A stretch of 64,000 bases of DNA from Anaerosomatales bacterium (GCA_029210645.1 JARGFT010000005.1:1-64000), one strand, 5' to 3'; positions 25,569-37,828 are shown, counted from the first letter of the stretch. Notes: generated from the sequence alone by a model not told the origin. Translations and numbers: made by a program.

Positions 25569-25952
25569 ATGCCCATCAACATCATGATCGGCATGCTTGC
25601 GTTACTGGTGGCGCTGGTTCTGTACACGTGGGGAGCCCTGAGCGCGTTCCGCGTTCGGAGTCTAACGCGCAAGAGCGTGTCCTTGATCTGGGTGGGCGTC
25701 GCGTTCGACGTCATCGCAACCGCCATGATGGCGATTCAAGCGAAAGGTCTCGTGAACGACCTACACACCTACCTGGCCTTCATAGGCCTCGGAGGCATGG
25801 CGCTCGTGGCCGGCCTGGGTTCTTGGGCGATCTCGCAGGACCGGGAACAGCTGCTTGCGACGTTGTCCCGTGTCGTGCTGGCGCCATGGGCGGTCTGGGT
25901 GTTCGTCTTCGTCTGGGGGATGATCGAGCGGGGCTCCGAGCGGCTCCTGTAG
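25569..25952 (+). CDS. Small four-span membrane protein (HsmA/TIGR03987-like)
   Basis: This 127-residue product is almost all membrane: four hydrophobic segments at about residues 5-25, 38-58, 66-86 and 100-120. A conserved polar pattern WGALSAFRVRSLTRKSVSLIWVG links the first two. It resembles small uncharacterised membrane proteins of the TIGR03987/HsmA group. A ribosome site GGAGGGGAG lies before the ATG. No function is assigned. It follows the SGNH pseudogene by 47 bases. Confidence 0.65.
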   Translation: MPINIMIGMLALLVALVLYTWGALSAFRVRSLTRKSVSLIWVGVAFDVIATAMMAIQAKGLVNDLHTYLAFIGLGGMALVAGLGSWAISQDREQLLATLSRVVLAPWAVWVFVFVWGMIERGSERLL

Positions 25953-26272
25953 CTTCCCTCCCTCACCAGCGAGGTTCAAGTCCGCCAACAGCCACATGCG
26001 TGGAGTCTGGCATCCGCGGAAGTGGGTTCAGCTGAATCGCGTCCACTTGCGAGCTACGTCGAAATCCAGAACGCGTTCGAGAACAAGGCGCTGCGCACGC
26101 CCGCACGGATGACCGGTAGGGCTCCGCTCTCGTCGGCGCACTCGCCCTGATCTCACGATCAAGGCGTTCCCGGGGTTCGTTGGCATGTCGAGACCGACGC
26201 CGCCTCACGTGCCGATGACCGTGTGCTCGCGTGTGGTTCCGCGGAGGTTGCGGACAGGGTCGTGAGCCTCGG
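25953..26272. other. Intergenic region with no recognisable gene
   Basis: These 320 bases separate two genes that converge. I see no frame with family resemblance on either strand, no strong hairpin and no repeat. A tRNA T-arm-like string (GGTTCAAGTCC near 25972) has no surrounding cloverleaf. Confidence 0.5.
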
Positions 26273-27256
26273 TCACGTTGGCAGGGCGGCGCGCCAGTAG
26301 ATGGCGCCCAACAGTACGCCCAGTGCCACGAGCCATGCCACGATGTAGACGAGCGTCGAGCGTCTCGCCTGCCTCTTCTCCAGCCACCCACGGGGGCGGA
26401 CGCCTTTCATGAGGAAGACGAGCTTGCTGGCGAGGTTGACGGAGACCACGTTGACCGCCAGCAGGAGGCCGGCACCGGATGCGAGCACGAAGTCCCCGCT
26501 GCCCAGCATCAGGCCAAGAGTGGTCGCGGGTGGGAGTAGCGCTACGGCGACCATGACTCCTACGAGCACAGCCGGAAGCCCCGTGGTCATCGAGAGTGCC
26601 GCTGCGGCGCCGGATGCGAGCGCGAGCGCGACGGAGTCGAGCCCGGCGTCGGTGCGAACCATCAGCTCCGGGCTGTTGAGTGCGACGGGCAGGACAGCAC
26701 CGAGAGCCGCCGAGAGTGCAACGGCGAATCCGATACCCAGCCCAAGCTTCTGTATCGCCTTGCGGACGAGCTTAACGTCGCCGAGGGATGTTCCGAGGCT
26801 GAGCGCGAGGTTGGGCCCGAGAAGGGGCGCGATCACCATCGCCCCGATGACGACGGCGACGTTGTTCTCCACCAGGCCGATCGCGGCGACCACAGTCGAC
26901 AGGGCCACCAGGATCAGGTAGTCGCGGTCGAGTCGGGCCGCTCTCTCAGCCTCCTCGTAAAGCGTTTCGCGTGCCGTGATCGCTGCACGCTTCTTCTCGT
27001 CTTCGCCATCCTCGACCCTGGGCAGGGACGCTTCGAGCGGGAGCACCATGATTCGAGCGGACTCCTGGGCTCCCAGTACGGTTTGCAGGGCATCGAGAAC
27101 GTCCTGCAGCCGCTCGTCGCCGACGACCAGGCGCATGTACTGCATGCCGTCTTCACCGACGGCACCCAAGCGAAAGTCGAGCGCCTTCTCCTTCTCTGCG
27201 ATCCTGGCGACCGTATCCGAACTTCTGGGCTTGGCGACGACTTCGACGTACTTCAT
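26273..27256 (-). CDS. DUF389 (TIGR00341-type) membrane protein
   Basis: The 327-residue protein has a soluble N-terminal domain (MKYVEVVAKPRSSDTVARI, about 100 residues) and six or more membrane spans containing NNVAVVIGAMVIAPLLGPNLALSLGTS split over two helices and LPPATTLGLMLGSGD. These are hallmarks of the DUF389 family of unknown function, sometimes proposed as transporters. Length and topology fit the family. It is divergent from the amidohydrolase gene. Confidence 0.85.
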   Translation of the reverse strand: MKYVEVVAKPRSSDTVARIAEKEKALDFRLGAVGEDGMQYMRLVVGDERLQDVLDALQTVLGAQESARIMVLPLEASLPRVEDGEDEKKRAAITARETLYEEAERAARLDRDYLILVALSTVVAAIGLVENNVAVVIGAMVIAPLLGPNLALSLGTSLGDVKLVRKAIQKLGLGIGFAVALSAALGAVLPVALNSPELMVRTDAGLDSVALALASGAAAALSMTTGLPAVLVGVMVAVALLPPATTLGLMLGSGDFVLASGAGLLLAVNVVSVNLASKLVFLMKGVRPRGWLEKRQARRSTLVYIVAWLVALGVLLGAIYWRAALPT

Positions 27257-27392
27257 AGACCCGTCCCCCCAAGGTGCGTGACCCGCCAGTCTGGTGCGGC
27301 CTTCCGTACCGATGCTATCACCCGGGTCGCGAGGCGAACCCCGGTATGATGTGTGAGGATATCGAACCGTGACCGGAGGTACCCTGTCTCAC

Positions 27393-28181
27393 ATGAGGAT
27401 CGTCGACTTCCACGCACACGCGTTCGCCGACTCCCTGGCGCCCAAAGCGATTCCGGCGCTCGAGGCCCGCGGTGATCTAACCGCTCGCTACGACGGTACC
27501 GTCGCCGACCTGCTAGAGGCGATGAACCGCAACGGCGTGGCGGTCTCGGTCATCCAGCCGGTCGCGACCAGACCGGGCCAGGTCGCGGTTATCAACGACT
27601 GGGCCGCGTCGCTCGCGAGTGACCGTATCGTCGCGTTCGGTGCGATGCATCCCGACCTGCCCGACCCCGCTGCCGAGATGACGCGCATGCGCGAGCTCGG
27701 CCTGAAAGGCTTCAAGCTGCACCCCGAACACCAGGAGTTCGCGCCGGACGACCCGCGGATGGCAGCGATCTACTCCTCGGCGGTCGAGCACGACATGATC
27801 GTGCTCTTCCACGCGGGGGCAGACGTGATCCACGAGACCGTGCGCGGAGCGCCGGAAGCGTTCGCCCGCGTGATCGACGCGTGGCCGGATCTCACCGCGG
27901 TGCTCGCGCACCTCGGCGGCTTTCGCGAGTGGGAGGGCGTGGCCGAACATCTGGTCGGCCGCGACGTCTGGCTCGACACCGCTTACACGCTCGGCCATCT
28001 GCCTGACGCGGAGTTCGTGCGCATGGTGCGTGCTCACGGTGTCGATCGCGTGCTCTTCGGTTCCGATGGCCCGTGGACCGACTCGGCCGAGGAGATCGCC
28101 CTGCTTCGTTCGAGCGGGCTTACCGGAGCCGAGCTCGAGGCGGTCCTCGGCCTGAACGCTGAGCGCCTGCTCGGGCTCTAA
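27393..28181 (+). CDS. Amidohydrolase-family metal-dependent hydrolase
   Basis: This 262-residue TIM-barrel enzyme starts RIVDFHAHAFADSL with the HxH metal motif. It continues with LKGFKLHPEHQEF, a barrel-strand His in VLFHAGAD, VLAHLGGF, and VLFGSDGPW with the catalytic Asp. These are the PF04909 amidohydrolase_2 signatures (decarboxylases and hydrolases). ATG 27393 follows GGAGGT by 12 bases and matches the family start; GTG 27369 is an alternative. A -10-like TATGAT lies at about 27344. The substrate is unknown. Confidence 0.8.
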   Translation: MRIVDFHAHAFADSLAPKAIPALEARGDLTARYDGTVADLLEAMNRNGVAVSVIQPVATRPGQVAVINDWAASLASDRIVAFGAMHPDLPDPAAEMTRMRELGLKGFKLHPEHQEFAPDDPRMAAIYSSAVEHDMIVLFHAGADVIHETVRGAPEAFARVIDAWPDLTAVLAHLGGFREWEGVAEHLVGRDVWLDTAYTLGHLPDAEFVRMVRAHGVDRVLFGSDGPWTDSAEEIALLRSSGLTGAELEAVLGLNAERLLGL

Positions 28182-28290
28182 TCTACGGGGTGCGGCTCGG
28201 CGCGATCCATCAGGTATCATGCCACTCGATGTGCCGTGCGCCGGACGAGCGCTTCGAGGGGCACTCCAAGAAAGAAGGGGGACGGGCTTG

Positions 28291-28863
28291 ATGACGGAGA
28301 ACACGGGCATCGGAGGTAAGCTCACCACGTTGCGCGAGTCGCTCGGACTCTCGCCGGCCGAGTTGGCAGAGCGCAGCGGTTGTGAGGTCGCGGTGATCGA
28401 GCAGCTGGAGTCCGGCAGGATCGCCCCGTCGCTCGCTCCACTCATCAAGCTGACCCGCGCGCTGGGCGTCAGACTCGGCACGCTGCTTGACGACGAGCCC
28501 AACGTCGGTCCGGTCATCGTCCGTGCCGGCGAGGAGTCCGCCGTCGAGCGCACCCACGATCTGGAGACCGGCGTCGGGGCGGGCACGCTCGATTTCCGCT
28601 CGCTCGCGCAGGGCAAGACCGCGCGGCACATGGAGCCCTTCGTCATCACCGTCAACCCTGCCAGGGACCGCTCGCTCTCCACTCATGAGGGAGAGGAGTT
28701 CATCTACGTACTCGGTGGCGAGATCGAGATCGAGTACGGCAACGCCACGCACCGCCTCGGGGCGGGCGACACCATCTACTACGACTCGATCGTCCCGCAT
28801 CAGGTGCGCGCCGCCGGCGCTTCGGTCGCCAGGATCCTTGCCGTCGTCTACGCACCGGTCTAG
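28291..28863 (+). CDS. XRE-family regulator with C-terminal cupin sensor domain
   Basis: The 190-residue protein pairs a helix-turn-helix (about residues 9-65, [20 protein letters not shown] and [16 protein letters not shown]) with a C-terminal cupin (about 110-188: [36 protein letters not shown]). Such HTH-cupin proteins usually control the operon next to them in response to a small ligand. Here the acyl-CoA synthetase and oxidoreductase genes follow within 11 bases, so it is probably their regulator and may be co-transcribed. A -10-like TATCAT lies near 28214. Confidence 0.85.
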   Translation: MTENTGIGGKLTTLRESLGLSPAELAERSGCEVAVIEQLESGRIAPSLAPLIKLTRALGVRLGTLLDDEPNVGPVIVRAGEESAVERTHDLETGVGAGTLDFRSLAQGKTARHMEPFVITVNPARDRSLSTHEGEEFIYVLGGEIEIEYGNATHRLGAGDTIYYDSIVPHQVRAAGASVARILAVVYAPV

Positions 28864-28874
28864 GGGGTGTGACC

Positions 28875-30566
28875 GTGGCGCTGCACACCGACCTGACGAT
28901 CGGCCAGTACTTCGAGAAGGTTGTCGCCGAGCAGGGCGACCGAGAGTTCGTCGTCTACCCCGACCGTGACCTGCGATGGAGCTACCGCGAGTTCGACGAG
29001 CGGGTCGACCGGTTGGCGAATGGGCTGCTGGCGATCGGGCTTGAGCGCGGCGATCACCTCGGCATCTGGGCGCGTAACGTGCCCGACTGGCTCACGTTCA
29101 TGTTCGCGACCGCCAAGATCGGCGTGGTGCTCGTCACCGTCAACCCGGTCTACAAGAGCCACGAGCTGGCTTACGTCATCAAGCAGTCGGACATGAAGGC
29201 ACTCGCGATCATCGATGCGTTCCGCGACGTCGACTACGTCGAGATCGTACGCGGGCTGGTTCCCGAAGCCTCCACGCAGGAGCGCGGCTACCTCGAGTCG
29301 CCCGAGTTCCCCAAGCTCAAGTCGCTCATCTACATGGGTCCCGAGAAGCACCGCGGGTTCTACTCGATGCCCGAGCTGCTCGTCCTCGGCGCGTACGGTG
29401 ACCAGCAGGCGCTGCGCGAGGCAGTGGCCGGGGGGCGTGCCGACGACGTCGTCAACATGCAGTACACCTCGGGCACGACCGGCTTTCCCAAGGGCGTCAT
29501 GCTCACGAGCCGCAACATCCTCAACAACGGGTTCTTCATCGGCGAGCGCCAGAAGTTCACGCCTGAGGACCGCGTCTGTCTGCCGGTGCCGCTCTTCCAC
29601 TGCTTCGGCTGCGTGCTCGGGGTGCTTGCCGTGCTCACCCACGGCGGGACGCTCGTGATGGTGGAGAGCTTCGACCCGCTGCTCGTGCTCGCGGCGGTCC
29701 AGAAGGAGCGCGCGACCGCGCTCTACGGCGTGCCCACGATGTTCATCGCCGAGCTCGATCATCCGATGTTCGACATGTTCGACCTTACGAGCCTGCGCAC
29801 CGGCATCATGGCGGGCTCGCCGTGCCCCATCGAGACGATGCGCCAGGTCATCGATCGGATGCACGCGAGCGAGATCACCATCGCCTACGGCCTTACAGAG
29901 GCAAGCCCGGTCTTCACGCAGACCTCGGTTGACGACACCATCGAGCGCAAGTGCGAAACGGTGGGGACCAAGCACCCCGAGGTCGAGGTGCGGGTCGTCG
30001 ACCCGGAGACGGGCGAGGACTGCCCGCACAGCGTGCCCGGCGAGCTGCTCTGCCGTGGCTACAACATCATGAAGGGCTACTACAACATGCCCGAGGCCAC
30101 CGAGAAGGCCATCGATGAGGACGGGTGGCTGCACTCGGGCGATCTGGGCACGGTCGACGAGGACGGCTACTACCGCATCACCGGTCGCATCAAGGACATG
30201 ATCATCCGCGGAGGTGAGAACATCTACCCGCGCGAGATCGAGGAGTTCCTCTACACGATGCCCGGCATCAAAGACGTGCAGGTGGTTGGGGTCCCCGACG
30301 CCAAGTACGGCGAAGTCGTCGGCGCGTTCATCACGCTCTCCGAGGGCGCCAACGTCACCGAGGGCGACGTGCAGGAGTTCACCCGTGCCCGGCTCGCACG
30401 CTACAAGTGCCCCAAGTACGTCTTCTTCGTTGACGACTTCCCGCAGACCGCGAGCGGCAAGATCCAGAAGTACAAGCTGCGCGAGATGGCTGCCCAGGCG
30501 GTCGGGACGGCTGGCGTGGGTGTGTTTGCCGGAGAGGGCACCGGCCGGGCGGAGGGCTCGCAATGA
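28875..30566 (+). CDS. AMP-forming acyl-CoA synthetase (ANL family)
   Basis: This 563-residue ligase has the AMP-binding motif [16 protein letters not shown] near residue 195, the adenine motif [10 protein letters not shown], the hinge [20 protein letters not shown] and the catalytic Lys region [10 protein letters not shown] at the C-terminus. It activates a carboxylic acid as acyl-AMP and then acyl-CoA. The sequence resembles medium-chain or aromatic acyl-CoA ligases; the acid is not identifiable. GTG 28875 is preferred over GTG 28869 because AGGGGG is too close to the latter. It overlaps the oxidoreductase gamma gene by four bases. Confidence 0.88.
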   Translation: MALHTDLTIGQYFEKVVAEQGDREFVVYPDRDLRWSYREFDERVDRLANGLLAIGLERGDHLGIWARNVPDWLTFMFATAKIGVVLVTVNPVYKSHELAYVIKQSDMKALAIIDAFRDVDYVEIVRGLVPEASTQERGYLESPEFPKLKSLIYMGPEKHRGFYSMPELLVLGAYGDQQALREAVAGGRADDVVNMQYTSGTTGFPKGVMLTSRNILNNGFFIGERQKFTPEDRVCLPVPLFHCFGCVLGVLAVLTHGGTLVMVESFDPLLVLAAVQKERATALYGVPTMFIAELDHPMFDMFDLTSLRTGIMAGSPCPIETMRQVIDRMHASEITIAYGLTEASPVFTQTSVDDTIERKCETVGTKHPEVEVRVVDPETGEDCPHSVPGELLCRGYNIMKGYYNMPEATEKAIDEDGWLHSGDLGTVDEDGYYRITGRIKDMIIRGGENIYPREIEEFLYTMPGIKDVQVVGVPDAKYGEVVGAFITLSEGANVTEGDVQEFTRARLARYKCPKYVFFVDDFPQTASGKIQKYKLREMAAQAVGTAGVGVFAGEGTGRAEGSQ

Positions 30567-31153
30567 TGGCATCGGGACGAGAATCGGTCGAGATACGCTG
30601 GCACGGACGCGGCGGGCAGGGAGCGGTCACGGCTGCCAAGTTGCTCGCCGAGGCGGCCTACGCCAGCGGCTGGGAGGGCGTGACAAGCGCGCCGTCGTTC
30701 GGCGCCGAGCGGCGCGGCGCGCCGGTGACCGCCTCGACCCGGCTTGCACACGAGCCGGTGCGCGTGCTCTCGCAGGTCACCGCGCCGGATGTCGTGATCG
30801 TGCTCGACGACTCGCTCCTCGCCGTCGCCAACGCGACCGCCGGCCTGAAGCCGGGCGGTACGCTACTCGTCAACACCACGCTCTCGGCAGCCGAGCTCGG
30901 CGTCGCGGGTGACGTCAACGTCGTTGCCACCGATGTCACGGGCTCGGCCGAGGCGGCAGGTGTGATCGTCGCCGGCCAGCCAATCGTCTCGGCGGCTATT
31001 CTCGGCGCCGTTGCCAAGGCGACCGGGCTGGTCACGCTCCCGAGTGTGGAGCACGCGATCGCCGGGATGTTCCCCGCCGGTCCCGCAGGCAAGAACGCGG
31101 AAGCAGCGAAGATCGCGTACGAGTGTACGCCCGGGAAGGGGGCTGCTGCATGA
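30563..31153 (+). CDS. 2-oxoacid:ferredoxin oxidoreductase, gamma subunit
   Basis: The 196-residue protein opens with [22 protein letters not shown], the conserved GRGGQG motif of PorC/VorC/KorC gamma subunits, followed by [11 protein letters not shown] and IVLDDSLL. This subunit forms part of the CoA-binding region of the oxidoreductase. It starts within the stop of the acyl-CoA synthetase (ATGATGA), and the delta gene overlaps its end, so all these genes are translationally coupled. The 2-oxoacid specificity (pyruvate, branched-chain or aryl) cannot be decided by eye. Confidence 0.88.
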   Translation: MMASGRESVEIRWHGRGGQGAVTAAKLLAEAAYASGWEGVTSAPSFGAERRGAPVTASTRLAHEPVRVLSQVTAPDVVIVLDDSLLAVANATAGLKPGGTLLVNTTLSAAELGVAGDVNVVATDVTGSAEAAGVIVAGQPIVSAAILGAVAKATGLVTLPSVEHAIAGMFPAGPAGKNAEAAKIAYECTPGKGAAA

Positions 31154-31488
31154 GTTCCCATCAGCGGATCTCGATGTCGCGACCGAGCCCGGGCGAGGCC
31201 GGACGCACCGGTGACTGGCGCTCCAGCCGCCCCGTGATGCAGGCCGAACTCTGTCTGGCCGTCAAGGCCGACACGGCGACCTGCCAGCTCTGCTGGGCCT
31301 ACTGCCCCGACGCGTGCTTCGCCAAGGGCGTCCCGCCCGCTATCGAGCTCGAGTACTGCAAGGGTTGTGGCATCTGCGCGCAGGAGTGCCCGTCGGGTGC
31401 GATCGTGATGGTGCCCGAACGCGAGCACGGTGTGTGCGAAATGCCGGAGGACCCGTCCGGCGATTTAGCGGAAGGCGGTGCACGATGA
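31150..31488 (+). CDS. 2-oxoacid:ferredoxin oxidoreductase, delta (ferredoxin) subunit
   Basis: This 112-residue subunit carries two 4Fe-4S motifs, CQLCWAYCPDACF and YCKGCGICAQECP, as in PorD/VorD, which pass electrons from the thiamine site to external ferredoxin. The N-terminus has a WRSSRPV segment typical of delta subunits. It overlaps both neighbours by four bases (ATGA). Confidence 0.9.
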   Translation: MSSHQRISMSRPSPGEAGRTGDWRSSRPVMQAELCLAVKADTATCQLCWAYCPDACFAKGVPPAIELEYCKGCGICAQECPSGAIVMVPEREHGVCEMPEDPSGDLAEGGAR

Positions 31489-32702
31489 GCGTCCGTGTGA
31501 TGACCGGCAACGATGCGGCCGCGACCGCGGTCAAGCTCGCACGCACCCAGGTGATCGCTGCCTATCCGATCACACCGCAGTCGCCCGTGGTCGAGAGCCT
31601 CTCGACGTGGGTCGAGAGCGGAGAACTGCCCGCAGAGTTCGTCGCGGTCGAGTCGGAGCACTCGGCGCTTTCGGTCTGCATCGGGGCCTCGACGGTTGGC
31701 GCGCGGGCGTTCACCGCGACCTCGGCAAACGGCCTTGCCTACATGACCGAGCAGGTCTGGTGGGCAGCGGGCGCCCGGCTTCCCATCGTGATGTGCGTCG
31801 CCAACCGTGCGATGGCCGCGCCGTGGAGCGTACTCAACGACCAGCAGGACTCCATGAGCGTGCGTGACGCCGGGTGGGTGCAGCTGTACTGCCGGGACAA
31901 CCAGGAGATCCTCGACACCACCGTGCAAGCGTTTCACATCGCCGAAGAGCTCAACGCGCCCGTCATGGTCTGCTACGACGGCTTCCTGCTTTCGCACACG
32001 ATGATGCCGGTCGATGTGCCGGACGCCGGGACCGTCGACGGGTTCCTGCCCCCGCGCACCGCGCCGCTGCAGATCGTCGATACGGCCGACCCCCGCAACG
32101 TCGGTCCGGTCACGCTCGCCGATCCCCGTCCTGACGCCGACGGCGTGCTGCAACCCGGCTATATGGAGTTCCGGGCCATGCACCATGCGGCCTTGCTTGA
32201 GGCGCTCGACGCCGTTCCTGCCGCCGATCGCGCGTGGGCCGGGATCACCGGGCGCTCCTCGGGTGGCCTGCTCTCCGAGTACCTGCTCGACGACGCCGAC
32301 ACCGTGCTCGTCGCGGCCGGCTCGCTCGTCACGCAACTCACCCTCGTCGCCGATGGGCTGCGCGCCGAGGGAGTTCGCGCCGGGGTGCTCGGCATCCGTT
32401 GCTACCGTCCGTTTCCGGCCGAGGCGCTGCGCGACCGGCTCGCCGGGCGCTCGCTCGCTGTCGTCTTCGACAAGGCACTCTCCTACGGCTACCAGGGCCC
32501 GATATGCGAGGACCTCAAGGCCGCGCTCTACGACGGAGGCGACTCGCCTGCGGTCCACGGGGTCGTCTGCGGGCTCGGCGGGCGGGACGTGACTCCCGTG
32601 CAGCTTGCCTCAGCGGTCCGGGAGGCGCGTGCCGACCTCGAGGCGGGGATGCGCGACAGGGCACCACACTGGATCGGCCTGGTTGAAGGGAGCATGCGAT
32701 GA
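31485..32702 (+). CDS. 2-oxoacid:ferredoxin oxidoreductase, alpha subunit
   Basis: The 405-residue subunit includes TGNDAAATAVKLARTQVIAAYPITPQSPVVE at its start, the YPITPQ motif being diagnostic of PorA/VorA. SEHSALSVCIGAS, FTATSANGLAYMTEQVW and VMCVANRAMAAPWS follow, as does a C-terminal transketolase-like domain. It builds the substrate pocket together with the beta subunit. The frame is open further upstream, but ATG 31485 overlaps the delta stop and starts the homology. Confidence 0.9.
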   Translation: MSVRVMTGNDAAATAVKLARTQVIAAYPITPQSPVVESLSTWVESGELPAEFVAVESEHSALSVCIGASTVGARAFTATSANGLAYMTEQVWWAAGARLPIVMCVANRAMAAPWSVLNDQQDSMSVRDAGWVQLYCRDNQEILDTTVQAFHIAEELNAPVMVCYDGFLLSHTMMPVDVPDAGTVDGFLPPRTAPLQIVDTADPRNVGPVTLADPRPDADGVLQPGYMEFRAMHHAALLEALDAVPAADRAWAGITGRSSGGLLSEYLLDDADTVLVAAGSLVTQLTLVADGLRAEGVRAGVLGIRCYRPFPAEALRDRLAGRSLAVVFDKALSYGYQGPICEDLKAALYDGGDSPAVHGVVCGLGGRDVTPVQLASAVREARADLEAGMRDRAPHWIGLVEGSMR

Positions 32703-33604
32703 CGCGGGTGACCGAGCTTCCCGACGCCGAGCACCTCCTCTCCGGTAACCGCGCGTGTGCGGGGTGCGGCATCGGCACCGGGTTGCGTGCGATCACCAAG
32801 GCGCTCGACGGCCGCATGGTGCTCGTCAACCCCGCGAGCTGCCTGACCGTACTGGGCGGGATGTACCCGATCTCCTCGCTCGACGTGCCCTGGGTCAACG
32901 TCGCTTTCCCGAGTACCGCTGCCTCTGCTGCAGGTGTTCGCGCGGGGCTACGCGCGCTGGGCCGGGACGGCGAGATGACGGTGCTTGCCATGGCCGGTGA
33001 CGGCGGTACCGCCGACATCGGCATCCAGGCGCTCTCCGGTGCGGCGGAGCGCAACGACGACTTCATCTACGTGTGCTACGACAACGAAGCGTACATGAAC
33101 ACGGGCACGCAACGGTCCGGGTCCACGCCCGCAGGTGCGCGCACCACCACCACGATGGCCGGCAAACGCGAGAACCCCAAGGACGTGCCGGCGATCATGG
33201 AGGCACACGGCGTCCCGTACGTGGCATCGACCAGTGCGGCGTTCCCGACCGACGTGTACGACAAGGTCGTGCGTGCGCGCGAGATGAGTGGCCTGCGCTA
33301 CATCCACATGAACACGCCGTGTCCGAGCGGGTGGTCTTTCGACCCCAAGGACTCCATCTCCATCGGCAAGCTGGCGGTGGACGCCGGTGTGGTCGTGCTC
33401 TACGAGATCGTGGACGGCGTCTTCCGGCTCACCGGCCGCTCGAAGTCTCTCGCGAAGGCGGGACTGCAGGTCCCGGTCGCCGAGTACGTTGCCGGGCAGG
33501 GACGCTTCAAGACACTCGGTGAGGCCGAGCTCGCCGGCGTGCAGCGCTGGGTGGAGGAGCGCTGGTCGGCTTACGTCGCGCGCGATGCCGCCGGCCAGCG
33601 TTGA
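32699..33604 (+). CDS. 2-oxoacid:ferredoxin oxidoreductase, beta (thiamine-binding) subunit
   Basis: This 301-residue subunit has an N-terminal GNRACAGCGIGTGLRA segment whose cysteines bind the 4Fe-4S cluster, and the thiamine diphosphate motif MAGDGGTADIGIQAL continuing to YVCYDNEAYMNTGTQRSGSTP. The C-terminal part is as in PorB/VorB. With the preceding three genes it completes a four-subunit enzyme that oxidises a 2-oxoacid with CoA to an acyl-CoA, CO2 and reduced ferredoxin, or runs in reverse. Together with the acyl-CoA ligase it could interconvert an acid and a 2-oxoacid. Confidence 0.92.
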   Translation: MTRVTELPDAEHLLSGNRACAGCGIGTGLRAITKALDGRMVLVNPASCLTVLGGMYPISSLDVPWVNVAFPSTAASAAGVRAGLRALGRDGEMTVLAMAGDGGTADIGIQALSGAAERNDDFIYVCYDNEAYMNTGTQRSGSTPAGARTTTTMAGKRENPKDVPAIMEAHGVPYVASTSAAFPTDVYDKVVRAREMSGLRYIHMNTPCPSGWSFDPKDSISIGKLAVDAGVVVLYEIVDGVFRLTGRSKSLAKAGLQVPVAEYVAGQGRFKTLGEAELAGVQRWVEERWSAYVARDAAGQR

Positions 33605-33748
33605 GATATCCGCTGGCGCGAAGTCCCGGTGCCTCGACCTGATATCCTCGGCACGGGAGTTCGCCTGGACCTGCGGGTGAAGGCGGCCTTGCAGATAGAT
33701 CGTCGATCGTTGCCCGGCGCAGTGTGCCGTCCAGAGGAGACACCAGAT

Positions 33749-34651
33749 ATGCAGCCTGCTGACCTTCGGCGCTATGTCAGGAACACCGAGAAGACGGTCG
33801 TACCGGCGACCGTCGCGATGAGAGTCCAGGGCATGGGCGTCCTCCGCAAGTTGCCGCGGCGGCTCCAGAACTACATCATCGACAGGGGATCCCGTTCCGA
33901 TCCATACATGAGCTTCATCGTCGAGCCGTATGCGGTCTTCCTCGCGTTCGAGATCACTGATACAGAGGCAGCCGAGGCCCTGTTGCCACCGGGCTACAGC
34001 CTGCACGCCTCGGCGATGTTCAGCGACACTCCCAAGCGGCCCTGCGCGATCGTCAGTGCCTTCACCGTCCACACGAACGTGTTCTGGGGCAGCCGGGTGG
34101 AGTTCTACCTGGTCGCCGAGAACTGCGAGACGGGCCTTCTGTCCTGGATCATCGAGGAGTACGAGAGCAACGCGCACAGCTACGACCCGAGGCGGGGTTT
34201 CACCTTGCCCAGCACGTCGCACTCGGTGGTCACCACGTCGTATCGCGGCGAGGTCATCGTGGATGTCGCGAGCGAGCACTCGGGAAACAGCCTCACCCTC
34301 CTCGCCGACCTGACGAACGGCGTCCTGAGCGACCTCGACCAGCGCCTGTGGGTCGAGGGCAACCTCTCGGTGGACTACGGCGGCGAACTGCAGCAGTCAA
34401 CGAAGCCGTTCAGTCTCATCTTCGATCCTGGGGAGATGGCACGAGCGCTCAAACTACCCCTTGAAGACATCTCGCTTTGCTCCAACACCTTCGGGGAGGG
34501 CATGCTCGACCCCGCGCCGTTCGAGGCTGCGGTGTTCCCGTACGCGCAGCACTTCGTCACCACGAGCTTTCCCACGGCCACCTCCATGCGAACGGGCGAG
34601 GACCTCGAGCGGGCCGTGTCCGAGCTGAACGAGAAGCTCGACAGGTTGTGA
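33749..34651 (+). CDS. Uncharacterised protein, weakly acetoacetate-decarboxylase-like
   Basis: The 300-residue protein is soluble. The middle section (EAAEALLPPGYSLHASAMF, FTVHTNVFWGSRVEFYLVAE) recalls the acetoacetate-decarboxylase/DUF2071 beta-barrel superfamily, whose members have an LPPG motif, but I cannot see the catalytic Lys with confidence. AGAGGAG precedes the ATG, and a -10-like TATCCT lies near 33640. Its stop overlaps the start of the SGNH hydrolase gene, so the two form an operon. Part of this pair was duplicated and decayed near 25.0 kb. Confidence 0.55.
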   Translation: MQPADLRRYVRNTEKTVVPATVAMRVQGMGVLRKLPRRLQNYIIDRGSRSDPYMSFIVEPYAVFLAFEITDTEAAEALLPPGYSLHASAMFSDTPKRPCAIVSAFTVHTNVFWGSRVEFYLVAENCETGLLSWIIEEYESNAHSYDPRRGFTLPSTSHSVVTTSYRGEVIVDVASEHSGNSLTLLADLTNGVLSDLDQRLWVEGNLSVDYGGELQQSTKPFSLIFDPGEMARALKLPLEDISLCSNTFGEGMLDPAPFEAAVFPYAQHFVTTSFPTATSMRTGEDLERAVSELNEKLDRL

Positions 34652-35286
34652 CCGCTCCTGCCGAGTCCGACGCCATCAGGGTCGCCTGCGTCGGCGACAG
34701 CATCACACGCGGGACGTTCGCGTGGCGCCGCAGGAAGAACGCGTACCCTGCGCAGCTTCAGGCGATGCTCGGCGAGCGATTCTGCGTGCGCAACTTCGGG
34801 GTCAACGGGCATGCCGCCCAGTGCTCGGCCGACCGTCCGTACTGGAACAGTGCTGCGTTTGCATCGAGCGCCGCCTTCCGGCCGGACATCGTGCTGATCA
34901 TGCTCGGTACGAACGACTCCCGGGGCGACAACTGGAAGGGTATCGAGCCGTTCGCCCGTGACTACCGGGACCTGGTCGAGCACTACAGATCGCTCGAGTC
35001 GGACCCGGCCGTCTGGCTGCTGACGCCCCCAACACTGTTCAGGGTCAGGCGCGCCAGGAGGGTGTACTACGACATGGATGAGCGGGCGGTCCGGGAGATG
35101 TGCCGCGCGATCGAGGGTCTCGCGAGTGACCTCGGATGCGGCTTCATCGATGTCAACGGAGTCACGGCCGACCATCCGGAGGCGTTCCGGTTCGATGGTG
35201 TGCACCCCGGAGCGGCAGGTCAGACGCTGATCGCCAGGGCCGTCTCCGAAGCGCTTGCAATCGGGCTGGCAGCAGACCCGAGATGA
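34648..35286 (+). CDS. SGNH/GDSL-family hydrolase
   Basis: This 212-residue esterase-like protein has the catalytic Ser block VACVGDSITRGTF, an oxyanion Gly in NFGVNGHAAQ, the Asn motif IMLGTNDSRGDNW, and the catalytic Asp-His pair in FDGVHPGAAGQTLI. The set of four blocks is complete, unlike in the copy at 25119. No signal peptide is visible. GTG 34648 overlaps the preceding stop by four bases (GTGA). The substrate (acyl ester or sugar acetyl group) is unknown. Confidence 0.88.
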   Translation: MTAPAESDAIRVACVGDSITRGTFAWRRRKNAYPAQLQAMLGERFCVRNFGVNGHAAQCSADRPYWNSAAFASSAAFRPDIVLIMLGTNDSRGDNWKGIEPFARDYRDLVEHYRSLESDPAVWLLTPPTLFRVRRARRVYYDMDERAVREMCRAIEGLASDLGCGFIDVNGVTADHPEAFRFDGVHPGAAGQTLIARAVSEALAIGLAADPR

Positions 35287-35309
35287 CACCAGACAGCGCC
35301 TGTCGCTGA

Positions 35310-37736
<2,427 letters not shown>

Positions 37737-37750
37737 GTACTGCGTTGGCG

Positions 37751-37828
37751 GCAGCGGTCGCCGCTGCTGTCCGCACCCCTTCGGTAACGAAACGGCTCCG
37801 GTTGCCTGCAGGAGGCAGCCGGAGCCGT
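37751..37828 (+). terminator. Two consecutive hairpins after katG
   Basis: GCAGCGG-tcg-CCGCTGC (37751-37767) is followed by ACGGCTCCGG (37792-37801) pairing with CCGGAGCCGT (37819-37828). An inner TGCCT/AGGCA helix lies inside the second stem. The second is the stronger and is followed by ATCCTT. They separate katG from the next gene. Confidence 0.7.

Noticed and set aside
25960-26010. tRNA-like T-arm string GGTTCAAGTCC
   Set aside because: The flanking bases do not form a T stem and no acceptor, D or anticodon arm can be placed around it.
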